Assembly: GCF_900089755.1 (NCBI RefSeq)
Contig: NZ_FLOC01000011.1
Span: 62,001-126,000, forward strand
Origin: Marinomonas aquimarina
GTDB lineage: Bacteria > Pseudomonadota > Gammaproteobacteria > Pseudomonadales > Marinomonadaceae
Direction of reading: 5' to 3'
Length of the DNA stretch: 64,000 nt
A program made the translations under genes and the position numbers. The notes beneath the pieces are model-generated. The model ran no database searches. It saw only the letters and a program-made list of their open reading frames with translations, and was not told where the DNA came from. The stretch's first letter is position 1. Each line of letters opens with the position of its first letter. This document shows positions 26,977 to 37,238 of the stretch, in pieces.

Positions 26977-28590
26977 TTACAGACGAACGGTCGCTAAAAC
27001 TTGTTCTGCAACATCTTCAAGGTTGCCGTCGGTTAGTTCGATGTCAGCAACCGCTGCATCGGCTACTACAACTACAACACCCGTTTGCTTAAGAAGCTCA
27101 GCTTCTGCTGCTGACGCATCCAGCTTCGCAAGCGCTACCACACCGCGGCGTAGTAGAGAACGCTCTAGCTGCTGCGCATCCACTGCAGAGCCTGATGCTA
27201 GCGCTACCACTGCAGGCTTTTGACCAAGGCGAGCGGCACGCTCTTCAGCAGTCACTACAGTATCTGCATCCAAATCACCAACAACTTCCTCAACCATACC
27301 CGCACCAACGGTTACGTTTGAAAGACGATCAATGACAATTAATGCACCTGTTAGCGGGCTAGTCTGGTAGTTATCGAACGCCACTGGCGCATCGAAGCTG
27401 ATCACACAGTCCGCAATAACGTTTAGATCCACTTGATCAACTTCTGTTTGCTCAAGTGTGTTTACGTCAACACGGTAGTTGATGTGATGCACTTTACCAG
27501 GCACCGTTTGCGTGCCCAGCTTAAAGTTGTACAGCTTACCTGGCACCAATGGTTGGTCAGACATCCACACAACTGACGCACGCAGGTTAGCACTGATTTC
27601 AGGCTCATGACCTGGGTGAACAATCATATCACCACGACTGATGTCGATCTCGTCTTCTAGCGTGATTGTTACCGCTTGACCCTTCTTAGCGACATCTAAG
27701 TTGCCATCGTACGTTACGATTTCAGCCACTTTAGATCTCTTACCAGAAGGCAGTGCAACAACATCATCACCAGGCTTCACTTGACCGGCAGCGATCGTAC
27801 CAGCAAAACCACGGAAATCTAGGTTTGGACGGTTAACGTACTGCACTGGGAAGCGGAACGAATCGCTCTTCACATCACGGTTAATTTGAACCTGCTCGAG
27901 GATCTCCATCAAAGGTCCACCTTGGTACCAAGGCGTATGCTCAGATGCATTAACTACGTTGTCACCTTTAAGCGCTGACATTGGCACAAAGTAAACATCT
28001 TCAGGCTTACGGTTACCAAGCTGTTCAATGAACTCTAGGTAGTCAGCACGGATTTCGTTGAACTTCTCTTCCGAGAAATCCACCAAGTCCATTTTGTTTA
28101 CGGCTACCACAACGTGCTTAATACCTAGCAACGAAGCGATGTAGCTATGACGACGCGTTTGCGTTTGCACACCGTAACGAGCATCGATCAAGATGATCGC
28201 CAAGTCACACGAAGAGGCACCTGTCGCCATGTTACGTGTGTATTGCTCGTGCCCAGGGGTGTCCGCAATGATGAATTTACGTTTCTCAGTTGAGAAGTAA
28301 CGGTAAGCTACGTCAATGGTGATACCCTGCTCACGCTCTGCTTGCAGACCGTCTACTAGCAGCGCTAGATCGACTTCTTCGCCCTGCGTACCAGATTTTT
28401 TACTGTCGCGTTTTACCGCATCTAGGTGATCTTCGTAGATCAACTTAGAATCATGAAGCAAGCGACCGATTAGCGTACTTTTACCATCGTCTACGTTACC
28501 GCAGGTTAGAAGGCGAAGTAGGTCTTTTTCTTCATGCTGTTTTAGGTAGCCAAGGATATCTTGACTGATCAATTCTGATTGATGAGACAT
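26977..28590 (-). CDS. cysN: Sulfate adenylyltransferase subunit 1 with unusual C-terminal extension
   Basis: GTPase subunit that drives APS formation with Cys[10 protein letters not shown] (Walker A), [11 protein letters not shown] and NKMDLVDF are intact, followed by EF-Tu-like beta-barrel domains. 537 residues exceeds the 475 of E. coli. The extra 90 residues (448-537) begin [15 protein letters not shown], which is how the linker and APS-kinase domain begin in fused CysNC proteins, but the kinase P-loop is missing. It lies 17 bases after cysD. Confidence 0.95.
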   Translation of the reverse strand: MSHQSELISQDILGYLKQHEEKDLLRLLTCGNVDDGKSTLIGRLLHDSKLIYEDHLDAVKRDSKKSGTQGEEVDLALLVDGLQAEREQGITIDVAYRYFSTEKRKFIIADTPGHEQYTRNMATGASSCDLAIILIDARYGVQTQTRRHSYIASLLGIKHVVVAVNKMDLVDFSEEKFNEIRADYLEFIEQLGNRKPEDVYFVPMSALKGDNVVNASEHTPWYQGGPLMEILEQVQINRDVKSDSFRFPVQYVNRPNLDFRGFAGTIAAGQVKPGDDVVALPSGKRSKVAEIVTYDGNLDVAKKGQAVTITLEDEIDISRGDMIVHPGHEPEISANLRASVVWMSDQPLVPGKLYNFKLGTQTVPGKVHHINYRVDVNTLEQTEVDQVDLNVIADCVISFDAPVAFDNYQTSPLTGALIVIDRLSNVTVGAGMVEEVVGDLDADTVVTAEERAARLGQKPAVVALASGSAVDAQQLERSLLRRGVVALAKLDASAAEAELLKQTGVVVVVADAAVADIELTDGNLEDVAEQVLATVRL

Positions 28591-28607
28591 TCTTACAACT
28601 CCTAGCC

Positions 28608-29522
28608 TTAGAAATAACCTTGCTTCTTCTTCTCTTCCATCGAACCAGCGGAATCGTGGTCGATGACACGGCCTTGACGCTCTGAACTCTTCGTCAACAG
28701 CATCTCTTGAATGATTTCAGGCAATGTATCCGCTTCAGACTCCACCGCACCCGTTAGTGGGTAACAGCCAAGCGTACGGAAACGTACTGATTTCATTTCT
28801 GGCACTTCGCCTTCTTTCAACGGCATACGTTCATCATCAACCATGATTTGTACGCCATCACGCTCAACAACTGGGCGTTTTGCAGCAAAGTAAAGAGGAA
28901 CAATTGGAATGCTCTCTAGGTAGATGTATTGCCAGATATCCAATTCCGTCCAGTTCGATAGAGGGAACACGCGAATACTTTCGCCTTTGTTCACTTTACC
29001 GTTGTAGATGTTCCACAACTCTGGACGCTGGTTTTTAGGATCCCAGCGGTGTTGCTTATCACGGAAAGAATACACACGCTCTTTCGCACGCGACTTCTCT
29101 TCGTCACGACGCGCACCACCAAAGGCGGCATCGAAACCGTATTTATCAAGCGCTTGTTTCAAGCCTTGCGTCTTCATCACGTCTGTGTGTACTGCACTAC
29201 CATGAGAGAACGGCCCGATACCTTGAGCAACACCCTCTGGGTTTTGATGCACTAGAAGGTCAAGACCTAGTTTCGCGACCATTTCGTCACGGAACGTAAT
29301 CATTTCCTTGAACTTCCAACCTGTGTCAACGTGCAATAGTGGGAAAGGCGGTTTACCTGGGTAAAACGCTTTCATAGCAAGATGCAGCATTACTGCTGAA
29401 TCTTTACCAATCGAATAAAGCATAACCGGGTTATCAAACTCTGCGGCTACTTCACGAATAATGTGAATACTCTCAGCTTCAAGCTGTTTAAGGTGAGTCA
29501 GTCTTGCCTCTGTAACTGTCAT
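28608..29522 (-). CDS. cysD: Sulfate adenylyltransferase subunit 2
   Basis: ATP sulfurylase catalytic subunit of the PP-loop type; sulfate plus ATP gives APS in sulfate assimilation. The PP-loop [43 protein letters not shown] and the C-terminal [16 protein letters not shown] are characteristic. 304 residues. It is first in the cysDN unit; no cysC, cysG or cysH is present in the window. Confidence 0.97.
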   Translation of the reverse strand: MTVTEARLTHLKQLEAESIHIIREVAAEFDNPVMLYSIGKDSAVMLHLAMKAFYPGKPPFPLLHVDTGWKFKEMITFRDEMVAKLGLDLLVHQNPEGVAQGIGPFSHGSAVHTDVMKTQGLKQALDKYGFDAAFGGARRDEEKSRAKERVYSFRDKQHRWDPKNQRPELWNIYNGKVNKGESIRVFPLSNWTELDIWQYIYLESIPIVPLYFAAKRPVVERDGVQIMVDDERMPLKEGEVPEMKSVRFRTLGCYPLTGAVESEADTLPEIIQEMLLTKSSERQGRVIDHDSAGSMEEKKKQGYF

Positions 29523-29625
29523 ATTATCTCGTCCAAATAGTAAAAGGCTTCGGCATTTAGCTAACTATAACATGCCAGAAAGTTATAAAAACCAGCCCAA
29601 CTAGATTTTCATAGCATATAGATAT

Positions 29626-29649
29626 TAAAAAAGGCTCATAATGAGCCTT
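29626..29649 (-). terminator. Terminator after trhP
   Basis: Minus-strand stem 29643-29649 with 29631-29637, loop attat, followed by a run of T opposite 29627-29632. Confidence 0.85.
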
Positions 29650-29677
29650 CTTATCGAGCCAAATCAATGCAACGAAC

Positions 29678-31036
29678 TTAGAAGCCGTTTGGCAGGTTGC
29701 GCATTACCAATCCAAGCTCAAGTTGCTCAGGCTGATATGGCAATGGAATACGCACTTTATGACCCGATCCTGGCGCTACCGCCATCGTCTCGCCCTTCAA
29801 GTTTTCCATGGCTTCAATAGTATAAATCATACTACCTTTAGGTGTAATGAGCTCAATCGAATCCCCAACCTTGAAGCGATTCTTAACATCGATGGTCAAC
29901 CAACCATTATTCCAATCCAGCATTTCACCCACAAACTGCTGACGATCAGAAATAGAATTGCCGTATTGATAGTTCTGGTACTGATCGTGCACGTGACGAC
30001 GGTAGAAGCCTTCGGTGTAACCTCGGTTCGCTAAGCCCTCTAACTTATCCATCAAAGACATATCAAATGGCTGACCATGTACCGCATCATCGATCGCTTT
30101 ACGATACAACTGGGCAGTACGTGCCGCGTAAAAGTGCGACTTGGTACGACCCTCGATTTTTAGAGAATGAACCCCCAACTCAATCAGCTTCTCTACGTGC
30201 TGGATCGCACGCAGATCACGGCTATTCATGATGTAGGTACCGTGCTCATCTTCAAAGGCAGGCATGAACTCCCCTTCACGGCCTTGCTCACGCAGTAACA
30301 CCACATCATCAAAAGGTTTGCCTTCACCTAGGGTAGGCGCAACATAGTCTGACGGATCAAAACTCTGCACGCCTTTTAGGTGACTACCATCTGCCGGCAC
30401 AATGTCGCCATTTTCATCTTGCACCGCCGACTTCATATCATATTGCCAGCGACAAGAGTTCGTGCAGGTTCCTTGGTTAGGGTCACGACGATTAAAATAG
30501 CCAGACAACAAACAACGACCAGAATAAGCAATACACAAAGAGCCATGAACAAACGTCTCGATTTCCATTTCTGGCACCATCTGACGAATTTCACCGACTT
30601 CATCCAAAGACAATTCACGTGACAAGATGACACGCTCCAAGCCAAAGTTATGCCAGAACTTAACGGTTGCCCAGTTCACCGCATTGGCCTGCACAGATAA
30701 GTGAATTGGCATGTCCGGCCATTTCTCTTTGATCAGCATCATCAAACCAGGGTCTGACATAATCAAAGCATCAGGCCCCATTTCCACCACAGGCTCCATG
30801 TCTTTGATAAACGTCTTAATCTTGGCGTTGTGCGGTGCGATATTCGTCGCAACGTACAGCTTCTTACCTTGGCTATGCGCCTCTTCAATACCTTGAGCAA
30901 GGTTCGCCATAGTAAAATCGTTATTACGAACACGCAGGCTGTAGCGCGGCTGGCCTGCATAAACTGCATCGGCACCGTACGCATAGGCATAGCGCATGTT
31001 TTTCAGGGTACCAGCAGGAGAAAGCAATTCGGTCAT
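29678..31036 (-). CDS. trhP: U32-family tRNA uridine-34 hydroxylation protein (TrhP/YegQ)
   Basis: A 452-residue U32-family protein, length and motifs as E. coli YegQ. MTELLSPAGTLKNMRYAYAYGADAVY starts the TIM-barrel-like domain; the signature FVHGSLCIAYSGRC and the cysteine set CLLSGYFNRRDPNQGTCTNSCRW should hold an Fe-S cluster. YegQ/TrhP hydroxylates U34 of some tRNAs using prephenate, the precursor of mo5U and cmo5U. It stands alone between the cys genes and a coiled-coil protein gene. Confidence 0.93.
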   Translation of the reverse strand: MTELLSPAGTLKNMRYAYAYGADAVYAGQPRYSLRVRNNDFTMANLAQGIEEAHSQGKKLYVATNIAPHNAKIKTFIKDMEPVVEMGPDALIMSDPGLMMLIKEKWPDMPIHLSVQANAVNWATVKFWHNFGLERVILSRELSLDEVGEIRQMVPEMEIETFVHGSLCIAYSGRCLLSGYFNRRDPNQGTCTNSCRWQYDMKSAVQDENGDIVPADGSHLKGVQSFDPSDYVAPTLGEGKPFDDVVLLREQGREGEFMPAFEDEHGTYIMNSRDLRAIQHVEKLIELGVHSLKIEGRTKSHFYAARTAQLYRKAIDDAVHGQPFDMSLMDKLEGLANRGYTEGFYRRHVHDQYQNYQYGNSISDRQQFVGEMLDWNNGWLTIDVKNRFKVGDSIELITPKGSMIYTIEAMENLKGETMAVAPGSGHKVRIPLPYQPEQLELGLVMRNLPNGF

Positions 31037-31110
31037 AATGTATCTTTATAGAGGAGTGAATATGGCGCGAATTCTAGCGAATTGCTTAGCTTTTTCCTTA
31101 CGCCAAACGC

Positions 31111-31139
31111 AAGAAAGGCTGAACAAGTCAGCCTTTCTT
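31111..31139 (-). terminator. Hairpin terminator after the coiled-coil protein gene
   Basis: Perfect twelve-base-pair stem, 31111-31122 with 31128-31139, five-base loop. The T content lies mostly within the stem end, so efficiency is uncertain. Confidence 0.65.
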
Positions 31140-31173
31140 TGACCTAAATCAAGCTTTAAAAACTTACCTTCGG

Positions 31174-32133
31174 TTATCCACCATTTGCCATACTTAACTC
31201 TAGAGACAGTTGGCGCACCTGCGCTTTCAGGCTGTTAATCTCACGCAAAACCTGCGGACGAAATTGATCAATAGACTGAATCGACTCATCAATATTTTGC
31301 AGTTGGCTGGTTAGATTAGCTGGCACTTGTGGCGTGCTTGAAGCATTAGCCAGACTATCTAATCCTTGCGCCTGCTGATTGACGTTTGACGTCAAACGCT
31401 CAAGCGATTGCTGCAACGCTGACAACTGCTGATCCAGGCTGGCGATACGATCTCGCTGCGCAGCAATGGTCGACGCCTGCTCAGACACCTTCCCCACCAC
31501 CTCATCAGACAACTGTGTCACTTTCGTTGACTGCTCGGTTTGTGTTGCCTCAAGAGCCGCCACGGTTTTCACCATAGCATTAAAACCACTCTCGATTTCA
31601 TTAAACGCATCGGCTTGCACTGCAGCACGCTTACCTTGAGTAGAAACGGTATCACGCAACTCAGATAATTTTGTTTCCAGCAGCTCGATTTGTGAGTCGT
31701 TCGTAGCAATGGCTTTTCGATTTCGATCGTAAGCCACTCCCCACAACTTGCGAATTTCGCTTTCATGGGTCTTCAAGGTTTCTTCAACTGTTGTCCCCAG
31801 CTCACTGTTGGAGACATCCGCTGCCACTAATTGACTGTCTAAGTCCTGTATTTGACTACGAGCGCCCAATAATTCATCGCGTAGCTTTTGATTTTCCATC
31901 CATAACCAGTAGCCGCCAGCGCTTGCGCCACCTATTATTAAAAGCAGTAGCAAATAAACAAAACCTAAACTGGGCTTTTTGGCCGCAGCCTGAGTCGCCG
32001 CCGCAGGCTTGGCCGGCGGAGGGTTAAGGCGCTGTTTACCAGCCTTTTGCGCTCCAGCCACCGGTGTTCGGTCACTGAGCTCATCTTGGTCGAGCGTTAA
32101 ACTTGGAATCTCAACGTCATCATCTTTGCGCAT
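31174..32133 (-). CDS. Single-pass membrane protein with long periplasmic coiled coil, function unknown
   Basis: I do not recognise this 319-residue protein. An acidic and Pro/Ala/Lys-rich cytoplasmic N-terminus (1-55) is followed by one membrane helix (about 57-78, FVYLLLLLIIGGASAGGYWLW) and a long region of heptads (about 80-315) rich in Leu, Gln, Ser and Ala, probably a coiled coil on the periplasmic side. There are no cysteines or catalytic motifs. The architecture resembles scaffold or HemX-like proteins, but no family assignment is justified. It is transcribed alone, divergent from sodB. Confidence 0.8.
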   Translation of the reverse strand: MRKDDDVEIPSLTLDQDELSDRTPVAGAQKAGKQRLNPPPAKPAAATQAAAKKPSLGFVYLLLLLIIGGASAGGYWLWMENQKLRDELLGARSQIQDLDSQLVAADVSNSELGTTVEETLKTHESEIRKLWGVAYDRNRKAIATNDSQIELLETKLSELRDTVSTQGKRAAVQADAFNEIESGFNAMVKTVAALEATQTEQSTKVTQLSDEVVGKVSEQASTIAAQRDRIASLDQQLSALQQSLERLTSNVNQQAQGLDSLANASSTPQVPANLTSQLQNIDESIQSIDQFRPQVLREINSLKAQVRQLSLELSMANGG

Positions 32134-32203
32134 AAAAGTATTCGGCCATTAATCTTTGTACAACTATGAAAATCTATGGGAATAAATAACCACACAAACA
32201 GAA

Positions 32204-32218
32204 TGAATATAATATTCA
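32204..32218. promoter_or_regulatory. Perfect 7-1-7 inverted repeat upstream of sodB
   Basis: TGAATAT-A-ATATTCA is a perfect palindrome with the spacing of a Fur box, but only 10 of 14 arm positions agree with TGATAAT/ATTATCA. It lies 15 bases before TATATA (32234-32239), a possible -10 element of sodB, so it would overlap the -35 region. Confidence 0.45.
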
Positions 32219-32299
32219 AATGTTCAATGCTACTATATAAGCACCATTAACTGCTTGATCACAAGCACTTTTCATTACAATAAAGCAAGGAGAAAAGAA

Positions 32300-32884
32300 A
32301 TGGCTTTTGAATTACCAGCTCTACCTTACGCTAAAGACGCTCTTGAGCCACACATGTCTGTTGAAACGCTTGAGTTCCACCACGGCAAGCACCACAACAC
32401 TTACGTAACTAAGCTAAACGGTCTTGTTCCTGGTTCAGAGTACGAAGGTAAGTCTCTAGAAGAGATCATCACTTCTGCTCCAGCTGGCCCAGTATTCAAC
32501 AATGCTGCACAAATCTGGAACCACACTTTCTTCTGGAACAGCCTAAGCCCTAACGGTGGCGGCGAGCCTACTGGCGCTCTAGCTGACGCAATCAACGCTA
32601 AATGGGGCTCTTTCGCAGCGTTCCAAGAAGCATTCAACGACAAAGCAGTAAACAACTTCGGTTCTTGCTGGACTTGGTTGGTGAAAAACGCTGACGGTTC
32701 TCTAGAGATCGTTAACACTAGCAACGCGGGCACACCAATGACAGCTGGTCAAACTGCTTTGATCACTGTTGACCTTTGGGAACACGCTTACTACATCGAC
32801 TACCGCAACGTACGTCCTGATTACCTAAAAGGTTTCTGGGCGCTTGCAAACTGGGAGTTCGCTGCAGCGAACTTCGCAGCTTAA
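32300..32884 (+). CDS. sodB: Superoxide dismutase, iron type
   Basis: Cytosolic dismutase of 194 residues. Metal ligands are seen at His27 (LEFHHGKHH), NHTFFW, and [22 protein letters not shown] is the iron-type signature with Gln near the active site. An upstream in-frame ATG at 32255 exists, but AAGGAGA directly precedes ATG at 32300, which begins [10 protein letters not shown] as in E. coli SodB. The leader contains a TGCTTG/CAAGCA hairpin at 32252-32267. Confidence 0.97.
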   Translation: MAFELPALPYAKDALEPHMSVETLEFHHGKHHNTYVTKLNGLVPGSEYEGKSLEEIITSAPAGPVFNNAAQIWNHTFFWNSLSPNGGGEPTGALADAINAKWGSFAAFQEAFNDKAVNNFGSCWTWLVKNADGSLEIVNTSNAGTPMTAGQTALITVDLWEHAYYIDYRNVRPDYLKGFWALANWEFAAANFAA

Positions 32885-32908
32885 TTAAAAAATTAAGCCA
32901 GTCTATAA

Positions 32909-32934
32909 AAGCGCAACCTCGGTTGCGCTTTTTT
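32909..32934 (+). terminator. Terminator after sodB
   Basis: Nine-base-pair stem 32909-32917 with 32922-32930, loop ctcg, followed by a T-run to 32934. Confidence 0.9.
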
Positions 32935-33049
32935 GTTTTACGCATTACTGACACAATCCCTTAAGAATGAAGACCCGCTAATTGTTGCGCTAAAGCCATA
33001 GTAGCGTTATTGTCTTGTTACAAGTAATTGATTGTAAAAGGGTCTTCAC

Positions 33050-33715
33050 GTGCTAAAACAAATACTGTTCGGATTAACGGCTTCCTTTAGCGTTATACTT
33101 TCAGCACAAGCGGAAACGGTTTATGTTTCCGACATTCAATTCGTTGCCATCCGTGAAGGGTTAAGCAATGACACACGCGCTACCGAACGCGGCATTAAGA
33201 GCGGCACCGCCTTGACCGTATTGGACCGCCGTGATGACTACATTAAAGTACGCACCCCCGATAGCAATGAAGGCTGGCTACCTAACTACTTTATTAGTGA
33301 AGATCGCGTCAGTCGAGACCAATTGGTCTACCTACAAAGCCAGCTTACCGACGCCAAAGAAGCTCAAATTGAAGCCGAAGAAGCCGCGCTAGCTAGCCAA
33401 GAAGCCCATGATCAATTAGCAGAGTCTGTCGAATCTTTAACCGCGCAAAAGCAAGCACTTGAAAACCAGCTCAACAGCGTGTCAGAGCTGGCGCAACAAG
33501 CAAAAGCCATTGTTTCTGCCAATGACGAATCTGATTACAAGATCCAATCACTGCAACAGCAAGTGGACACACTACGCGCTGAAAACGAAGCCATGAGTTC
33601 TTCCATTGAACAACGCTGGTTCTTAATTGGTGCAGGAACATTGATCGTCGGCGGTCTTTTCGGCCTTCTATTCCCAATGACGCGAAAAAAGAAGGTATCA
33701 TCTAGCTCTTGGTAA
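33050..33715 (+). CDS. YgiM-like SH3-domain and coiled-coil membrane protein (TIGR04211 type)
   Basis: 221 residues: signal peptide (about 1-22, ending SAQA), a bacterial SH3 domain (about 23-88; VAIREGLSNDTRATERGIKSG and GWLPNYFIS), an acidic coiled coil (95-180) and a C-terminal membrane helix (about 188-207) followed by a short basic tail. The SH3-coil-helix order is that of E. coli YgiM. Role is unknown; SH3 domains of this type often bind peptidoglycan. It lies 19 bases before the antiporter gene. Confidence 0.88.
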   Translation: MLKQILFGLTASFSVILSAQAETVYVSDIQFVAIREGLSNDTRATERGIKSGTALTVLDRRDDYIKVRTPDSNEGWLPNYFISEDRVSRDQLVYLQSQLTDAKEAQIEAEEAALASQEAHDQLAESVESLTAQKQALENQLNSVSELAQQAKAIVSANDESDYKIQSLQQQVDTLRAENEAMSSSIEQRWFLIGAGTLIVGGLFGLLFPMTRKKKVSSSSW

Positions 33716-33734
33716 CTTGTATTGAGGGCAAAGC

Positions 33735-34910
33735 ATGGATGTTAGTATTGTTCACTCCTTTTTTCTAATCTTTGCTGGGGCGGCGGTGGTCGCCTCAGTT
33801 GCCCTCTATACCAAACAACCCCTTATACTTGCCTACATCGCCTTAGGCGCCCTACTTGGCCCCTACGCCCTAAAACTGGTCGACCAACCCAAGTTGCTAG
33901 AAGGCATGTCTCATATTGGTATCATCTTCTTATTATTTTTACTCGGGCTCGACATGAAGCCCAGTCACCTCTTTAATATGTTGCGTAAAGCGTCTTGGGT
34001 CGCCATTGCTTCCTCACTGGCGTTTGCCGCAGTCGGTTATTTAACCGCCAAAGCCTTTGGTTATACCCAGATGGAAGCCATCATGATGGGGTTGGCAATG
34101 ATGTTTTCCAGCACCATCATTTGCATCAAGCTTTTGCCCACCACGGTACTGCACCATAAACACACTGGCGAAATCGTGGTTGGCCTATTACTTTTACAAG
34201 ACATCATCGCCATCGCCGTATTACTAGCCCTAGCAGCCATCGGCAACAGTGCGAACAGCAGTGACTCCTTACAACACTACTTAATTCCCCTTATTGGCCT
34301 GCCCACTTTAATCACTGGCGCCTTTCTATTGGTGAGATATGTGCTATTGCCGCTATTAACCAAGTTTGACCGCTTTCATGAGTACATCTTTTTACTATCA
34401 ATCGGCTGGTGCCTATCCATGGCAACCGCCGCTGAAGTGCTTGGACTGTCCGCTGAAATGGGGGCTTTTATCGCCGGTGTCGCCTTGGCCACCTCGCCAA
34501 TTTCACAGTACATCGCCATCCACCTAAAACCGCTGCGAGACTTCTTCTTAATCTTGTTCTTTTTCTCAATCGGCGCGAGTTTTAACTTGGATTTATTAGG
34601 CTTAGTCATCTGGCCAGCGCTAGTGTTAGCGCTACTCTCTATGATCGTGAAGCCAACGGTGTTTCGCTTCCTCCTAAAAGGTTTAAAAGAAGATAAAAGC
34701 ACCAGTTGGGAAGTCGGCTTTCGCCTTGGCCAAGTGAGCGAGTTTTCTTTATTAATCGCTTACTTAGCCACATCTCTTGGACTGATTGGCATTGAAGCCA
34801 GCCATGTCATCCAGGCCACAGCCATCTTAACGTTTGCCCTGTCGACCTACGTCGTCATTCTCTGCTACCCCAACCCAATTGCGATTTCTGAACGACTAAG
34901 ACGTGATTAA
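33735..34910 (+). CDS. CPA2-family cation/proton antiporter, membrane domain only
   Basis: A 391-residue polytopic protein with eleven or so helices. QPLILAYIALGALLGPY, IGIIFLLFLLGLDMKP and GLSAEMGAFIAGVALA are shared with KefB/KefC and GerN-type exchangers. It stops after the membrane part, with no C-terminal RCK domain, unlike KefB/KefC. The ion (K+ or Na+) cannot be predicted. It is probably cotranscribed with the YgiM-like gene. Confidence 0.9.
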   Translation: MDVSIVHSFFLIFAGAAVVASVALYTKQPLILAYIALGALLGPYALKLVDQPKLLEGMSHIGIIFLLFLLGLDMKPSHLFNMLRKASWVAIASSLAFAAVGYLTAKAFGYTQMEAIMMGLAMMFSSTIICIKLLPTTVLHHKHTGEIVVGLLLLQDIIAIAVLLALAAIGNSANSSDSLQHYLIPLIGLPTLITGAFLLVRYVLLPLLTKFDRFHEYIFLLSIGWCLSMATAAEVLGLSAEMGAFIAGVALATSPISQYIAIHLKPLRDFFLILFFFSIGASFNLDLLGLVIWPALVLALLSMIVKPTVFRFLLKGLKEDKSTSWEVGFRLGQVSEFSLLIAYLATSLGLIGIEASHVIQATAILTFALSTYVVILCYPNPIAISERLRRD

Positions 34911-34934
34911 GCGAAAATAATCTTATAAATATCG

Positions 34935-34958
34935 GGGGCTTCAGGGCATGCCCCTTTT
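34935..34958 (+). terminator. Weak terminator after the antiporter gene
   Basis: GGGGC (34935-34939) pairs with GCCCC (34950-34954) over a ten-base loop, followed by four T. It is the only hairpin between the antiporter gene and the second EF-G gene. Confidence 0.5.
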
Positions 34959-35069
34959 ATTGCGCTAGCAAAGTAATATAGAATACGCGCGAATACCTGA
35001 CTACTTCGCTGAAAAGTCTTGTATACTATCCATGCGAAAAATTCATTCTACACTTATTAGAGTAATGTA

Positions 35070-37160
35070 ATGGCTGACTTATCTCTTTACAGAAACATTG
35101 GTATCTTCGCCCACGTAGACGCGGGTAAGACTACCACTACTGAACGTATCCTTAAGCTTACCGGTAAAATCCACAAGACTGGTGAAGTACACGACGGTGA
35201 ATCAACTACAGACTTCATGGAACAAGAAGCAGAGCGCGGTATTACTATCCAGTCTGCTGCTGTAACTTGTGAGTGGAAAGGCCACCGCCTAAACGTTATC
35301 GATACTCCTGGACACGTTGACTTCACAGTAGAAGTATACCGTTCTTTGAAAGTACTTGATGGCGGTATCGGTGTATTCTGTGGTTCTGGTGGTGTAGAGC
35401 CACAATCAGAAACTAACTGGCGTTACGCTAACGAGTCAGAAGTTGCTCGTATCATCTTCGTTAACAAACTAGACCGTCTAGGCGCTAACTTCTACCGCGT
35501 TGTAGACCAAGTTAAGCGCGTTCTTGCGGCTAACCCACTTGTTATGACTCTTCCTATCGGTGAAGAAGATCAATTCGTTGGTGTTGTTGACGTTCTTTCT
35601 CAGAAAGCTTTCATCTGGGACGACACTGGTCTTCCAGAAAACTACGAAATCACTGATATCCCAGCTGATATGGTAGACAAAGCTGCTGAATACCGTGAGC
35701 AACTAATCGAAACTGCTCTAGAGCAAGACGAAGACCTAATGATGGCTTACCTAGAAGAAGGCGAAGAGCCATCTGAAGATGACATCAAACGTTGTATCCG
35801 TAAAGGTACTCGTGAACTAGCGTTCTTCCCAACTTACTGTGGTTCTGCATTTAAGAACAAAGGTATGCAACTAGTACTTGACGCTGTTGTTGACTACCTA
35901 CCAAACCCAACAGAAGTTGACGCACAAGATCTAACTGATCCTGAAACTGGTGAGCCTACTGGCGAGAAAGCAATCGTTTCTGCTGACGAGCCTCTAAAAG
36001 CGCTTGCATTCAAGATCATGGACGACCGTTTCGGTGCCCTAACCTTCATCCGTGTCTACTCTGGCCGCATGAAGAAAGGTGACACTATCCTTAACTCTGC
36101 GACAGGTAAAACTGAGCGTATCGGCCGTATGGTTGAGATGCAAGCAGACGACCGTACTGAGATCACTGAAGCGCAAGCGGGTGATATCCTAGCGGTTATC
36201 GGTATGAAGAACGTTCAGACTGGTCACACTCTATGTGATCCTAAGCACGAATGCACTCTTGAAGCGATGATCTTCCCTGAGCCAGTAATCTCTATCGCTG
36301 TTCAGCCTAAAGACAAAGGCGGCAACGAGAAAATGGGTATCGCGATCGGTAAAATGGTTGCAGAAGATCCATCTTTCCAAGTTGAGACTGACGAAGAATC
36401 AGGTGAAACTATCCTTAAAGGTATGGGTGAGCTTCACCTAGACATTAAGGTAGACATCCTAAAACGTACTTACGGTGTAGACCTAATCGTTGGTCAACCA
36501 CAAGTAGCGTACCGTGAGACAATCACGAAAGAAGTTGAAGACAGCTACACGCACAAGAAACAGTCTGGTGGTTCTGGTCAGTTCGGTAAGATCGACTACC
36601 GCATCAAACCAGGCGAAGTGGGTTCTGGCTTCACGTTCACTTCAACAGTTGTTGGTGGTAACGTACCGAAAGAATTCTGGCCTGCAGTTGAGAAAGGCTT
36701 CAAGTCTATGATGGAAGAAGGTGTTCTTGCCGGCTACCCAGTACTAGACGTTGAAGTTGAACTATTCGACGGTGGTTACCACGCAGTTGACTCGTCTGCA
36801 GTAGCATTCGAAATCGCAGCGAAAGGCGCGTTCCGTCAGTCTATTCCAAAAGCTGGCGCACAACTTCTTGAGCCAATCATGAAAGTTGACGTGTTCTCTC
36901 CAGAAGACAACGTTGGTGACGTAATCGGTGACTTGAACCGTCGTCGTGGTATGATCAAAGACCAAGAAGCTGGCCTAACAGGCGTACGCATCAAGGGTGA
37001 TGTTCCACTTTCTGAAATGTTCGGTTACATCGGCCACCTACGTACAATCACTTCTGGTCGTGGTCAGTTCTCTATGGAGTTCTCTCACTACGCACCATGT
37101 CCTGCTAACGTTGCTGAAGCAGTAATCGAAGCAGCTAAAGCGAAGAAAGAAGAGAAGTAA
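35070..37160 (+). CDS. Elongation factor G, second type (EF-G2)
   Basis: Translation GTPase of 696 residues with all five domains. G1 AHVDAGKT at 14-21, DTPGHVDF and [10 protein letters not shown] are intact. The N-terminus [15 protein letters not shown] and [25 protein letters not shown] differ from canonical FusA, which starts with PIERYRNIGI, and match the second EF-G of Vibrio and Shewanella. There is no rpsL, rpsG or tuf beside it, also arguing for the paralogue. Codons are strongly restricted, suggesting high expression. TATACT at 35022-35027 is a likely -10 element. Confidence 0.93.
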   Translation: MADLSLYRNIGIFAHVDAGKTTTTERILKLTGKIHKTGEVHDGESTTDFMEQEAERGITIQSAAVTCEWKGHRLNVIDTPGHVDFTVEVYRSLKVLDGGIGVFCGSGGVEPQSETNWRYANESEVARIIFVNKLDRLGANFYRVVDQVKRVLAANPLVMTLPIGEEDQFVGVVDVLSQKAFIWDDTGLPENYEITDIPADMVDKAAEYREQLIETALEQDEDLMMAYLEEGEEPSEDDIKRCIRKGTRELAFFPTYCGSAFKNKGMQLVLDAVVDYLPNPTEVDAQDLTDPETGEPTGEKAIVSADEPLKALAFKIMDDRFGALTFIRVYSGRMKKGDTILNSATGKTERIGRMVEMQADDRTEITEAQAGDILAVIGMKNVQTGHTLCDPKHECTLEAMIFPEPVISIAVQPKDKGGNEKMGIAIGKMVAEDPSFQVETDEESGETILKGMGELHLDIKVDILKRTYGVDLIVGQPQVAYRETITKEVEDSYTHKKQSGGSGQFGKIDYRIKPGEVGSGFTFTSTVVGGNVPKEFWPAVEKGFKSMMEEGVLAGYPVLDVEVELFDGGYHAVDSSAVAFEIAAKGAFRQSIPKAGAQLLEPIMKVDVFSPEDNVGDVIGDLNRRRGMIKDQEAGLTGVRIKGDVPLSEMFGYIGHLRTITSGRGQFSMEFSHYAPCPANVAEAVIEAAKAKKEEK

Positions 37161-37183
37161 TTCTCCTCCATCTTAAGTAATAA

Positions 37184-37210
37184 AAAACCCGGCACAAGCC
37201 GGGTTTTTTT
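37184..37210. terminator. Bidirectional terminator after EF-G2
   Basis: Ten-base-pair stem 37184-37193 with 37198-37207, loop acaa, T7 on one side and A6 on the other; shared with the convergent tas-like gene. Confidence 0.92.
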
Positions 37211-37238
37211 ATGCTTATCTAGTGCAGCAAAGTAACAC

